Source: Branchiostoma floridae
Lineage: Eukaryota > Chordata > Leptocardii > Amphioxiformes > Branchiostomatidae
Length of the DNA stretch: 64,000 nucleotides
Direction: 5' to 3'
Assembly: GCF_000003815.2 (NCBI RefSeq)
Contig: NC_049988.1
Span: 9,198,545-9,262,544 of the forward strand
Part shown: positions 24,380 to 36,100 of the stretch, piece after piece
Layout of the letters: each line of letters starts with the position of its first letter
How positions within the stretch are numbered: the first letter of the stretch is position 1
Notes under the pieces: model-generated
The model's input: only the letters and a program-made list of their open reading frames with translations
The model's database searches: none
What the model was told of the DNA's origin: nothing
Position numbers and translations under genes: made by a program

Positions 24380-27300
24380 CTAGTCCTCATATCCATGCGT
24401 TAAGTCATTGACGACTGCATTCCTAACCAAGTCCTTGATGTACTCTTTCTCTTTTGCAAAGTCATGGATCAGGGTAAAGTAGGAAAATAATCCCTCAAAT
24501 TCCCCTTCAATTGTCTTATTCTCGTAGTAGTGGTACAGCTTGTCATGTCGGAAGCCAAACCCGACGATGTCCACCATGTCACAGAAGTGGAAAGCTGTGA
24601 TGATGGAGATGGTACCAATTGTTGGGATGTTCTGGAGAACAAAACAGAAGCTGTTAGAAACTGGTACTATTGAGTTTATTGGGATGCCCTTTAAATAGCT
24701 CAGATTGAGCTAATCTTCCAGTGCTCATACAACAAAAAACATACAGTATATACTACTACATGTAATACTAAACAGTTACAATAACATACAGATACAGATC
24801 AGACATACATGCAAATACGTACATAAAGTCTAACATCAAGAGGTGAGGTCAGAGGGCATACTAAGATATACACTAAAAACCATTATGATCCGTAAAATTG
24901 TTCTATCATCCTCTTGAAAGCCAACATCATTTTGCAAAAAAGTCACTAGAAAGCGAACATCTTCTTCCACATTCTCACAAATATTACCATATATTGACAA
25001 TGGCCCCTAAAAATGAAATGGTCCAAGGACACTTAATACATACATAAGTGTCTTCATTCCACGCAGATCACATAATAATGAACATAAAGTAAAAGCTCTC
25101 AGTATCATAAATACAAAAATAGCATAGTTGCTATTCTGATTTCTTCAGATATCCCAAAGATAATGTGTTTTGCTTACGATCATTCCAACATGTTCATATG
25201 ACGTACTGCGGGCAATCTGGGGGTTCAAGATGTGGATGTGGCTGGAATCAACATTTAAAGTCTCCCCGATCTCCTTCCAGAATGATCCTTCAGGCTTTTC
25301 CTATGACAAGAAAACAACAGGAATCAATCAAATACATCAAAAGTTATGTACAGTCAAACCTGCCCAAGACGACCACCTGGGGGACCGGAGAAAAGCGGTC
25401 GATTTGGACAGGTGGTCGCTGAGAAGAGTATCGACTCAAAACATGCCCAATGCAAAGTATAAATGGTTTCCGTTGTGTTTAATGGCAAATAGCAAGCACA
25501 CTGCACGCACGTAAAGAAGCAAGGTCTTTAATGTCAAATACAACACGCACATTGTAGATTGTAAATTTAACCCCAAGCTTGTATCGAGCTTTTATATGAT
25601 ACAGTGTTTTAAAGCTCAATATTTGTACCCTAACGTTTTAGACAGAAAGGGAACTTTGATGTTGTCAGTTACCATACAAGCCATGCGTCGCTGTGTTCTT
25701 GATCGCCGTATCTGAAATAGCTACGGTGCACCTTTCGAATTCGATGCCCGGTACGTCCCGATAGCGTACTAACTTAACCACGGGTGAATGTACAGTACAG
25801 TTGGACAAAAGCACTCACACAGATCTTTCTTAAAAAGGTATGAGCTACACAGATCTTTCTTAAAAAAGTATAAGGCTATATACGTTTCAGCATTCGTTCA
25901 CTTTATAATGATAGTCTATAGATTTAAAAGAAAACTTCTGCAACAACTAAATTCGGATTTTCTTACAACGAAATTTCCTCCCATATTACAGTAGACTGCC
26001 CCATTGATCCACCCATTCACCGCCGTCATCTTTATTCTAAACATAACATCGTAATGACAGTCAAAATCCGACGCAAACTGGCCGATTTCAGCACAACATC
26101 GCGCTAGTTATCATAAAAAAATCGGTGAAAACCTCAATTTTGAAAATGATGCGGTCGTTATGGGTCCCAATTTGAGCCGGTCGCGGTCGCGTTGGCCAGG
26201 TGGTCGTTGAGTAAAGGTCGCTTAATGCTTACGTCAATGGGAAAAAAAATCGGGACCGAGAAAAAGCGGTCGAAATGGCCAGGTGGTCGCTGAGAAGAGG
26301 TGGTCGCTCGGGCAGGTTTGACTGTATTACTATTAGTAAGTACAGAGGGGAAAGAGACCAAGGCACAAGGTAAACAATGTGATCTGAAAATCTCTTCAAT
26401 ATGCATTCCTTTTAATGTAAATGTCTTTAAGTTTCCAAGCTTAAGGATTTCATTTCACAGTAGAGTGTTCACAGTGGTTTTAGCTGTATGGTGGTACACG
26501 GTGGTAGGCAGAACAAGCATTTTCAAGTTTGCATGAAGAGGTTACTGTAAAAACTGCAAACATTAAACCACAATGAAAAGTTCCAAATTTACAGTATGGC
26601 TAAAGGTGTTGGAATACAGGTCCAGGACTAGTATAACACAACATCATTAAGAAGATATTACCAAAGAGTAGAGAGAGTTTTGGTAAATGCAAATATTCTT
26701 ACTTTTTTTCATGATTGCACTGATACTGCAGAAGAAAGTGTGATTCAATAAATGATCCCACCTTTTGAACAACTGCCAACAGCCAGGCCAAGTCGTCAGT
26801 CTTGTATGGCACAATGATATAATCTGCATCAGGGTCAACTTCTTTAGATGTGGCACTCTCAGGGTACAGGAAACGAAAGGTCGTTTTGGACCCAATATCC
26901 TTCTCGTACCCATGGACAGGAGCCTCGTTCATTCTGTAGACAAAATTGCATTTACTCTTTTTTTGTGTTTTCACACTATAGCACTATTCTTATGGTGGTT
27001 TATCTGTGATGGTAACTCACAAACAAGCTTTCATTGAGATGTCAGCAAGGGGTCAAAGCAGTGTTCTAGCTAGCCTGAAATTTTTTCAGTCCTTTGGGTT
27101 TTGAATGGAAATCTAGTCGAGAGTGGTGAAGGGCGCATTATCCCCGGGAAAATTGTGAAATGTAGACACTCTAAAATGCTCTTTCCTGCATTCTGCAGGG
27201 AAAATTTTGCTAGTAGATTCAGCTAGGTTCAATGACATCTGTTTGGGTGAAAAAATCCAAAAGGGTTTTAGCTAACAGAGGACAGAATGGGCAAAATTTG

Positions 27301-30300
27301 TTTCTGTCCAGAGTGGCAAAATTCCGTCAAATGACCAAAGGACGGATGCTGGGTAGAACCCTTGGTCAAAGGTACCCGGCAGACGGGGGCCGATACAGAC
27401 TGCCAGCCACCTTTCACCTAACATCTCACTTCCGTTAAGGATATGTAAGCCTTTGGGTCATTTCAACTTGAGAAGGGTCAGAGAACTAACTGAAAGCTTT
27501 ATAGGGTGTACAAAAGTTAGGTATAAAACTTTTACTGGTACTATTTAAACTTATACAATTTTCCAGTATGCAGCTAGAAAACGTTTCTAAAACTATCTGG
27601 AAACAGCTGCAAATGACAGGATACAGGGATCTATCTGCTGTCTCCTCTTACCTCATGACGATGTCATACTTGTCTATCGTTGACCCAAGATTCTCACCGC
27701 TGACAAGTCCAGAGCTGCCAACAACAATACATCTGCGACACTTGCCTCCTCTGTACAACAACATAACATGTTTGTTAACATCTCAACTCTGCGGCCATGT
27801 TTTATTTGTTACGTGTTATTTTTGGTCCTGCTTGTATTGTGTCATGTTCAGGTCACCTTGCTCAGCAATGAACTGATCCAGCCACATACAGTGTAATATT
27901 ATACCAGGTAGGAGAGATGATGTTATGGTGACACAATGGTAGGCAAAAATCTTTAAAGCAGGCAATTGGCAAAAGATAAAAGTTCACAGGTCCATTAGTA
28001 ATCTGATCTGCTAATTTTGAATTCTATTTACATGTAGTAATCTAATTTGATAACATTCTCTTACTTACCAATCACTGCGTACCCTGGATGTTTACAAAAA
28101 ACAGCGACTAGTTGTATTGCAAACTCTCATTTAAGTCACAGTTCCTTTTCTGGCTTCAAGGATGAAGTAGTAACTCAATGATAATAATACAAATGGTTCT
28201 CTACAACATAGTTAACTTCCAGGACAGCCTTCATGCTGAGGCTGATTGTTGTGGCTCACTTACCCTGTTAAGAGTGCGGGTTCAGAATTAGGCAGCAAAT
28301 CTAGAAGCTGGTCTATCTTCTTACCTGAAATGTACAAAAAGATATACAGTTTTATTCTTTCATTAAGTACAAATGCAGATGGAATGGTAGAATCGGAAAC
28401 AAATGAACTGTTTGAATATCAATACAATCTTTTACAGAATACAATGAAAGATGGTTATACTGGCTATACTGATACAGAAGTCATGTAAGATCCTGACAAG
28501 TAAGAGCAGAAGTAACTCAGACTGTGATCTTAATGATATAAAGAAAAGCAAAGTGCTTACAGTCCTGGTCTGATAAATAAAAAGGAAGTTTGTCATGTCC
28601 ATCATCCATCATTCCCTTCCACTCTCTGAAGCCTTTCTTAACAAACAGTGGTAAGTTGGTGTTAAACCTGTGTCGGGATACAGCATAACCAGTATTAGAG
28701 CAAACATCATATATTGCGCAAAATAACTGTATAACATCAACTTGACTCATCCTGCTATAGAATTGTATCGTTCGTAAATCACATTTAGTGATAGCATGTG
28801 GGACTGTTATTGCTCTTCAGTTGAATCTCAAAACCTGCTTTGACGAAAAATTTTATCAAAGAAGGTTAGATCATAAGACTCAAATCATATTACAGTCAAA
28901 CCTTTATCAACAGCCACCTTTGCATAGCAGCCACCTGGCCATAGTGGGCACTTTTTTTCGGTCCCTTGGATTCGTAATGATTAAGAAATACGCTAAGCGG
29001 CCACCTGTCCAACGCCGCCATGGCCACACGATTTCCGGTCCCCTTGATACAGAAACACTGCCTATTGCAACCATACTGCAGCCTTATGTCACTTTGCACC
29101 AAGTTTGAAATTGTAGTTTGCGAGGATTTTGAGTTCCTGACAGGGTCATTTTGGCGGTAGCAGAAGGTATGCATGCCTTGAGCATTAAAGTAGAAGTCTT
29201 TGTCGGTGAATTTACCGATCAAGACAATGTTACTTGGTGAGAAAGATTAGTGGGAACTGAAATCATGTGTAGCTTGCTCATGGTCAATTGATCAACATTT
29301 TCTCTATAGTGGCCACTTGTCTACAGTGGCCATACCGGTATTTATCCAGTCCCTTGAGTGGCCGCTATAGACAGGTTTGACTGTATACATAGCACTGCAA
29401 TGCCAAGTCACATAGAAATTTAAATCAAATTTAAATTCAACCATGTGGTAGCAGGACAGTCATCATGGCTAGTAGTCTTTAACTCTTACTTTGGATTCAT
29501 CTCTGTAACCTTACTCCTGGCATATCCTGGTACACAGGTGTCACCTTCTGGATACCTGAAAAAACAAGTAAGCTTTTAGTGTCCAAAGTACAATAAAACT
29601 GTAATGCAAACCGTCCTGCAAATTGAATGTTAAAGTGTTATCAGCTACCATGCAATTTGCTGTTATAGCAATTGGCATAACTTCAGTCTACCCTGGGATG
29701 GAGAATTTAGAATACATGTACTATGAAACAGATACAGTCAATTCAATACCAAGCCAGGCTTTTTTAGTGACAATAGTCAAAAGTATGAAGAACTAAGAAG
29801 TTCTGTTATCACAGAAAAGAGAAGAAATATACAACATAATAGACAGACACATGCATATACAATATATTGCTACATGAATGAATTGATTGTATATTGTGCG
29901 TGAATCATTACCAACAAAAGTAGTCCACATTGTCAATGAAATACCACACACTCCATCACATACTCACTTAATAGGGTGAGAGAATTTTGGTCCAGGTGGT
30001 CTGTGAAGTGTGCAAGAATATCAAATTAAATTGTGTGCATCCAAGTTAAACAAAATCTGTTGAAAACGCTCTGTAACCATATAAAAATGTAGGCATTTCA
30101 AAGTAGCTGAAGCATGCAAAAAATGTCAACACGAATAAGAAGAGTAACTTACCTTATCCCTATTCTTTTTAGAAACACTTCATCTGAAATGTAAGAGGAG
30201 AAACACTTAGATTGCCTTAAAAAAATGATACCTTCCTTTAACTGATGTATCAAACTATAACTATATAATAATTCATCACTCAAAGCTACACACCCAAACA

Positions 30301-30554
30301 TTATGCATATATCATTGAGCAGTGGCTACAGTGACATAATTGTGAGTACACATAGTATTATGAGATTGCTGACAACACTTACCCGTATAATTGAGTGAAC
30401 GGTAATATTCTTGCAGACTCGGGCCTTCTCTTTGCTGAATCTTGTGGCTAAGATAACTGTAGAAAACATTGATCATGATGACCCCAGCTCCAAGCAGGAA
30501 GACAAAAAGTCTCATAGCCAGCTCCATGGTTCTCATGGTGACACGTCTTTTCAT
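24380..30554 (-). CDS. ST3Gal-type beta-galactoside alpha-2,3-sialyltransferase (GT29)
   Basis: Ten exons in reading order: 30554-30383, 30183-30153, 30000-29968, 29555-29490, 28667-28561, 28324-28264, 27750-27652, 26933-26762, 25300-25178 and 24631-24380. They give 371 residues, the usual length for the family. Residues 1-12 are a basic cytosolic tail and about 13-32 a signal-anchor, as in type II Golgi enzymes. Motif L runs from about 160 (CRRCIVVGSSG) through YDIVMRMNEAP to KTTFRFLYPESA. Motif S has NIPTIGTISI and HFCD (289-306), with the Cys expected to pair with motif L. Motif III is HYYE (322-325) and motif VS is HDFAKE (344-349), holding the catalytic His and Glu. It would transfer sialic acid from CMP-Neu5Ac to terminal galactose. 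Motifs place it with ST3GAL3/4/6 rather than ST8Sia or ST6Gal; the exact orthologue is undecided. Position 168 is Ser where family members usually have Asn. Confidence 0.92.
25351..26324. mobile_element. DNA transposon remnant with CAGTCAAACCTG termini (TA target site)
   Basis: The left end is CAGTCAAACCTGCCC and the right end GGGCAGGTTTGACTG, each flanked by TA. The arms include repeated GGTGGTCGCTGAGAAGAG-type motifs. At 974 bases it has no transposase-length frame. TA duplication and CAGT-type ends fit the Tc1/mariner/pogo group. It lies in the ST3Gal intron between exons 26933-26762 and 25300-25178. Confidence 0.8.
26543..26596. mobile_element. Decayed fragment of family A element
   Basis: TACTGTAAAAACTGCAAAC and AAATTTACAGTA bound a short stretch containing CATTAAACCAC. 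This matches the inner and outer parts of family A elements elsewhere in the window. Confidence 0.4.
28893..29383. mobile_element. Second TA-flanked element with CAGTCAAACCT termini
   Basis: The left end is CAGTCAAACCTTTATC and the right end ATAGACAGGTTTGACTG, both flanked by TA, 491 bases. Subterminal GGCCAC/GTGGCC motifs repeat. Its outer termini match the element at 25351-26324 but the interior differs. It is non-coding and lies in the ST3Gal intron between exons 29555-29490 and 28667-28561. Confidence 0.78.
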
Positions 30555-31142
30555 TACGTCTTTATGTCATCTTCTGTCGCCGTGTAGTGGAAATACATGT
30601 CATTGTTGTTTAAAATGTTGGCACTTGTTATAGTTGCTCTCATCATGTTAGCCTGTAGACACTATGACGTGACATTCAGCACTTCCAGTCTTGTGTCTGA
30701 CATTCAGCACTTCCACAAAGTCTTGTGTCTGACTTGAATCTTGTGGGTCCATCAAGAACAAGTCATAATTTAGGAAAAGTAGTAGACAAATCTTGAACTT
30801 GCTCAGGACAGCAAGGCTGTACAGCTGTGATCACACAGATGTCATCAAGACTTCTCACACTGCTGACAACATCTTCTGTTCTGCGTGGGCTCTGAGGAAA
30901 AAAAAGGAAAAAGAATTATGTAGGTAATGTTGTATGTCATTTTCTTTTGTATATGGTGTCTATAGCGCTATACAATGCAGGCTTTTCATATGAGTGATGA
31001 CATCATTTGTTGTCATGGTCACAAGGGGCACTAATTATAGTTATCATATTATGACATCAATGAAAATTGGATATTTATAGAAGGAAAGCCTTACGGCATT
31101 TTCGACAACAAGGCCATCATGATATTGTAACAACATAAACTT

Positions 31143-31762
31143 ATTAGGGTCTGCATGTCCTTTCCGTTTAAGCGATTCATGCTATTTTACTGTACCATTT
31201 ATTGCAGCCGGACCATTCTAATTCAACGTTAATTGTTATCTTCGTGAAGCATTCTTGAACGTTTTAATTCTACGTTATTTGTTATCTGAATTCAATGTTA
31301 AGCTTTACATTGAAACATTCTTTGTGACGAACAGACCAGTGGAAGCAATGTCAGATAACTCTTGAAGATCATACTGGGTCCAAGACGATATAATTATCAC
31401 TGGCTCCACACGCAATAAGCCAGCAGTTTTGACACAAAAGTTCCGCCACTTCATGCAGAGTCTTGCTGAACAAGTTAGGCTTCCGAACTTACTATTAAAC
31501 GTTGTTGGTTTTAAGTTAAGCGTTACCTGTACTCTTCAATTTACCATTTACGTTGCCAGTGTAACAGTGGGGTTCAACAAGTACCGCCTACCGTCCTTGC
31601 CAAGTAGCTCTGAGCTTTTGTAGCGACAGCGGTAGCGTGCTTGCTTTGTAATCTGCCGACCCGGGATCGATCCCGGGTGTTGGCATGTTTGTTTCTTTCT
31701 GTTCTTACTCGCCCCTCTAAATTTATAATTCTACACCAGCATCCCCCCATGCAGACCCTCTT
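31143..31762. mobile_element. ~620-base element with GGGTCTGCATG inverted ends and tRNA-like insert
   Basis: The left end GGGTCTGCATG and right end CATGCAGACCC match the 201-base element at 15787-15987. The left 250 bases resemble 54059-54345. At 31620-31690 a tRNA-like stretch has an A-box-like TAGCGACAGCGGTAG and a B-box-like GGGATCGATCCC. Confidence 0.65.
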
Positions 31763-32991
31763 TATACCAAGTTGCATATCCAGCACCAAAATTATGTTAG
31801 CACACCCCATCGAATCTGGAAACCGTATAATATATTCTTTAACAGAATTCGTCACCTTCAAACCTTCAAGACTTAAACAAAGTTCGCGTCTGATTTTGCA
31901 GTTACACTGCAAATTATGTTGTACACAAACAAGTTACACAAGCACATGGTATTTTGATTCACCCTGGGCTTGGTGAGTTAAAAAATAACCCACGATTACA
32001 TTGCGTATAGCTATAGATAATGTGTTATTCGCTCTCAAACCTGGCAAACATATGGAAACCTTTACCTTGGCCTTGGCTGTTGCGTTATAAAATCACATCC
32101 ATCATCAACACCCCCTCCCCTCGAACAACAATCTCAGCATGTGTGACCTCTAACCTTCATGGCATCCACACGCTTATTGCTTCGTTATAACCATTACAAA
32201 CTACACCATGCACTATCATTTGCTATAATTCTAGCTTATTTCGATATTGTTCATTCACAATAAAAAGGCCCCAGTTGAATAAAATTGATATTTATGCATT
32301 TTCATTTAGATATTCATTCGATCTGCTGCGGTACTCCTTGTCCGATGATGTCACCATGGCGATGTTGCTAGGCCGTTTCACCGCTACTTGTTTATTCCCA
32401 TTCCGCAATCTTCTTTTAAAGCATAACTGATATCCTATACTGCCTTAAGATATTCTATGATTAGTCTATATTATATTTAATGTAATCAATGTTGCTTTAT
32501 TTCGTTTTCGTGAATTTAAACACATCTTCTACAAGCGAACTACTTTCGGCGGATGGACTCGTGTCATTAGCACCCCCAAAAATAGATCCCAATCAAAGAT
32601 GGCGGGCAGTGTCAAGAATATTTGTGGGTTCGTTGGGTTTTCTTTACATTTCTGTAACGGAATCGCAATGGTAATCAGATATCATATCGCTAAAGCGTGT
32701 TTAGGGATGTACCAAGTTATGTAGTGTTAGCTAAGTTTGTTGTCTCTCGCTTTATTTCAAACACAACTGGTTTTAGTTGACAGTGTTGTCACACGTTGGT
32801 TGCGACAACAGACTGGATCAGTCCCAAACGTGTTGAGCTGGCTGCCAAAAAATGTTGGTACAAATGTATTACATTTTGTCGTGCATGCATTTTCTTTTCT
32901 GATAATGATAGCCTGCTGTAAGTCTAGAACTCATCAGAAACTTCGAGAATCACGATCTGCTCATCTCAGCTGACAATGACTTGATTGTTGT

Positions 32992-33022
32992 TGTTTACCG
33001 TCTGAAGAAATAATTTGTTTAC
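32992..33022 (+). promoter_or_regulatory. Paired forkhead motifs upstream of CFAP221
   Basis: TGTTTAC occurs at 32992-32998 and again at 33016-33022, about 90-115 bases before the CFAP221 start codon. Forkhead factors such as FOXJ1 bind RYAAAYA and drive motile-cilium genes. The motif is short and could occur by chance. Confidence 0.35.
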
Positions 33023-33107
33023 CATTCGAAGGTACTTGACGCAACGGTGTGATGGTTTAACGTAAACTTTCCCATCTTAGGTAAACTGAGGTGTGAGTAA
33101 GAAGAAA

Positions 33108-36100
33108 ATGGCCATGGCAGCTAAGCCTTTAAACAAGAACTTCAATAGGAACGGGATGCGAACCAACGGGGTGGTGATACCGGACACTCTGGTCGCACCT
33201 CGGGCCAGCCAACCAGTTCCCAACCACCTTCTGGATACCAGTAAGTTTTGATACCGAATACAGGAGAGAAGGCACCTGCCTGTTGTGTCCTGATCTTCAC
33301 TCTTCACATGACATACCTGTGACTCTCCCAGTATCTATCTAGCCTAGACTTGAACTTGTTGATACTAACTATGAGCCGCAACTACTGCATCTGGTAAAGA
33401 GTTCAAGTTGGCCTGACAGGCTTTAGCCATGGCAACTAGACATGGAAAGACGAATTTAATTTATATTAATATGCAGTGTATCCTCATGTAACCTGTTATA
33501 TAAAATACATCCTTCCATCATACCTTAGTAGTTACCTCGGCCAGACAGGTTTGTCTTCAGAATCAGAACAAAATATTTCAAAGCCCCCAATACGTTTATT
33601 TATTGTACATGAATATTAAATCACACACAAGTGGGACAGCGTGGCGCAATCGGCAGCATGTTTGACTCAGGTCCAGAAGGTCCTGAGTTCGAACCCCGCC
33701 ATGTCACCGATCTTGTGCCCTTGGGAAAAGCACTTAACACGACTTTCCTCATTTCACTCAAGTGAAAAATGAGTAAATAGGCTACAAAGGTGTTCAGTAA
33801 GTTGAAGTTGGTAGCGTCAAAACAAAAGAAGAAGAAGAAGACACATAATACAACATTTTTCAAGGTCATTGCTGAGTACTATACTAGTAGTTGTTCAAAA
33901 CGATAATCTGTAATTAAAAAAACAAAACTACTAGTACTACTAGTAGTAAGCCTTGTAATGGTGGTGGTTTAATTTTTGCATTTTTCTTGGTGACTTCTCC
34001 ACTGCCAATTCATGACATTGTAAATATTTGTTTCCATCGTTTCCAATGTAAGCCAGATAGTGACTACTACAAAATTATTTCAACCACTTACTGAAAATCA
34101 TCTTTCCCTTTCAATACAAAGCAAAGACTTGATACAAAGTTAACTTTCATGAAAATTGAATTTACAGTATATCAGAAGAGCTTGTTGATTCCTGATCCCA
34201 AATTTCATACCTTGACTTTCAATTAACAGATGGATAACAGCACAGTTTTGGTGCTTTGTCACGGTATGTATCACTGATATACTATAAATGCAGAAACTTT
34301 TGCGGTGGTTTAATGTTCGCAGTTTTTGCGGTGGCCCCTTCACCGCAAGTTCAATACCACCGCAAACATTTTTCCATGGCAGTAAGAGACTACGGTGCAT
34401 GGTGCTACCGTGAACTTAAAACCACTGCGAAAAGTCCATTTTTCCCTGCTACCGCGAAATTAAATCCCCGCGAACTTAAATGCATTTACAGTAGTGTCCT
34501 TGCCCTCAAACCCCAGATGTCAGTTTAAGAATGAATGAAGTGCCCTTGGTGGGATGTCACATTCTCTCCATGTCCCAACCCTGACCCTTACCTTGCTCCC
34601 TGTTGTACCATTATTCATGTTTTATTCAGATCAGGTTGTGACCCTTTCTTTCTGCACACTCTATCATGTCCCTGCAAAAGGTCCAATACAGTATGGCTTT
34701 CCTCTAAGGGCTAGAAACCTTTATTACGTCTACGAACCAGANNNNNNNNNNNNNNNNNNNNNNNNNNNNNNNNNNNNNNNNNNNNNNNNNNNNNNNNNNN
34801 NNNNNNNNNNNNNNNNNNNNNNNNNNNNNNNNNNNNNNNNNNNNNNNNNNNNNNNNNNNNNNNNNNNNNNNNNNNNNNNNNNNNNNNNNNNNNNNNNNNN
34901 NNNNNNNNNNNNNNNNNNNNNNNNNNNNNNNNNNNNNNNNNNNNNNNNNNNNNNNNNNNNNNNNNNNNNNNNNNNNNNNNNNNNNNNNNNNNNNNNNNNN
35001 NNNNNNNNNNNNNNNNNNNNNNNNNNNNNNNNNNNNNNNNNNNNNNACACAAATAGACACACACACACACAGCTGTCATCCACTTTGCAGGCTTTGAGCT
35101 GAACAAGACACAGAAACAGATCATGGTGGGTCTGTCTGTCTGTCTGTGTATGTATGTAGGTGTGTCCATCTGTGTGTGTGTGTGTCTATTTGTGTGTGTC
35201 TGTATGTGTCTGTGTGTGTGTGTGTGTTTGTGCATTTCTGTGTTTGTGTGTGTCCATCTCTGTGTGTTTGTGTGTCTGTGTGTGCATGTGTGTATGTCTG
35301 TGTGTGTATTTGTGTGTGTGTGTCTGTCTCTGTGTGTGTTTGTGTGCGTGCATGTGTGTGTCTGTATGTGTGTCTGTCTGTGTTTGTCACTGTGTGTTTG
35401 TGTTTTTGTGTGTGTGTGTGTCTCTGTGTGTGTGTGTCCCAGACTCAGAGTTATTTCTGCATCTGTGTGCATTTGTGTATGTCGTTTGTTTTTTCTTCAT
35501 CTGTGTATGTAGTCTGTGAAAGGCAGGCCATTTGACCACTTTTCGGCAATGAAATAAGTTGATGGCTGAGGAAATGTTCACTGACTAATTACAAGGCATC
35601 GATAGAATAACTTGATTTAAGTCCTATTTTTCCCCCACCAGAGAGTCGCTAACGTGTCTGGTGACATCCAGAGGATGCACATCCTCCCCCCGGCCACCTC
35701 CTACTTCAAACTGCACTACACAAAGCCTGATCGCCTGGTCCCCGGGCTGACCATGGATGTACAGGTGGAGTTCACTCCTGATGAGTGGAGGTACTACTAC
35801 GACTGTATCAGGATCCACTGCAAGGTAGGGATCATGTTAATGGTTTCAGCGTTTGTTTGTTTGGATTACATATACGTAAACTGCCTGTAGGTACTCAATT
35901 TCAATTTTCTTTGTGGTAAGGAAATTGGTGCCTTTCCCAAGGGTACAACATAGGGACTTAGTAGGGAATTAAACCCAGAACTTTTAGATTATGACTCAGC
36001 AACGCTAATCACTAGGGGTTGGCACCGGTTCAAAACCATTTTTTTTAAACGCTGGTGGGAGTTGGATACTCTACCAAACAGATTCATTTGTAATAGTGAA

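Larger units (their letters stand above)
30555..33107. other. Divergent intergenic region between ST3Gal and CFAP221
   Basis: The ST3Gal gene starts leftward at 30554 and CFAP221 rightward at 33108, so both promoters should lie here. Contents: a near-duplicate pair of GACATTCAGCACTTCCA units at about 30672-30735, an inverted-repeat element at 31143-31762, and forkhead-type sites close to the CFAP221 start. No convincing coding sequence is seen. Confidence 0.5.

Noticed and set aside
34554-35535. Long open frames across 34554-35535 on both strands
   Set aside because: They run through the N gap or through TG/CA low-complexity repeat and encode only Cys/Val or Thr/His strings. Only the short piece ending at 35125 is real CFAP221 exon.
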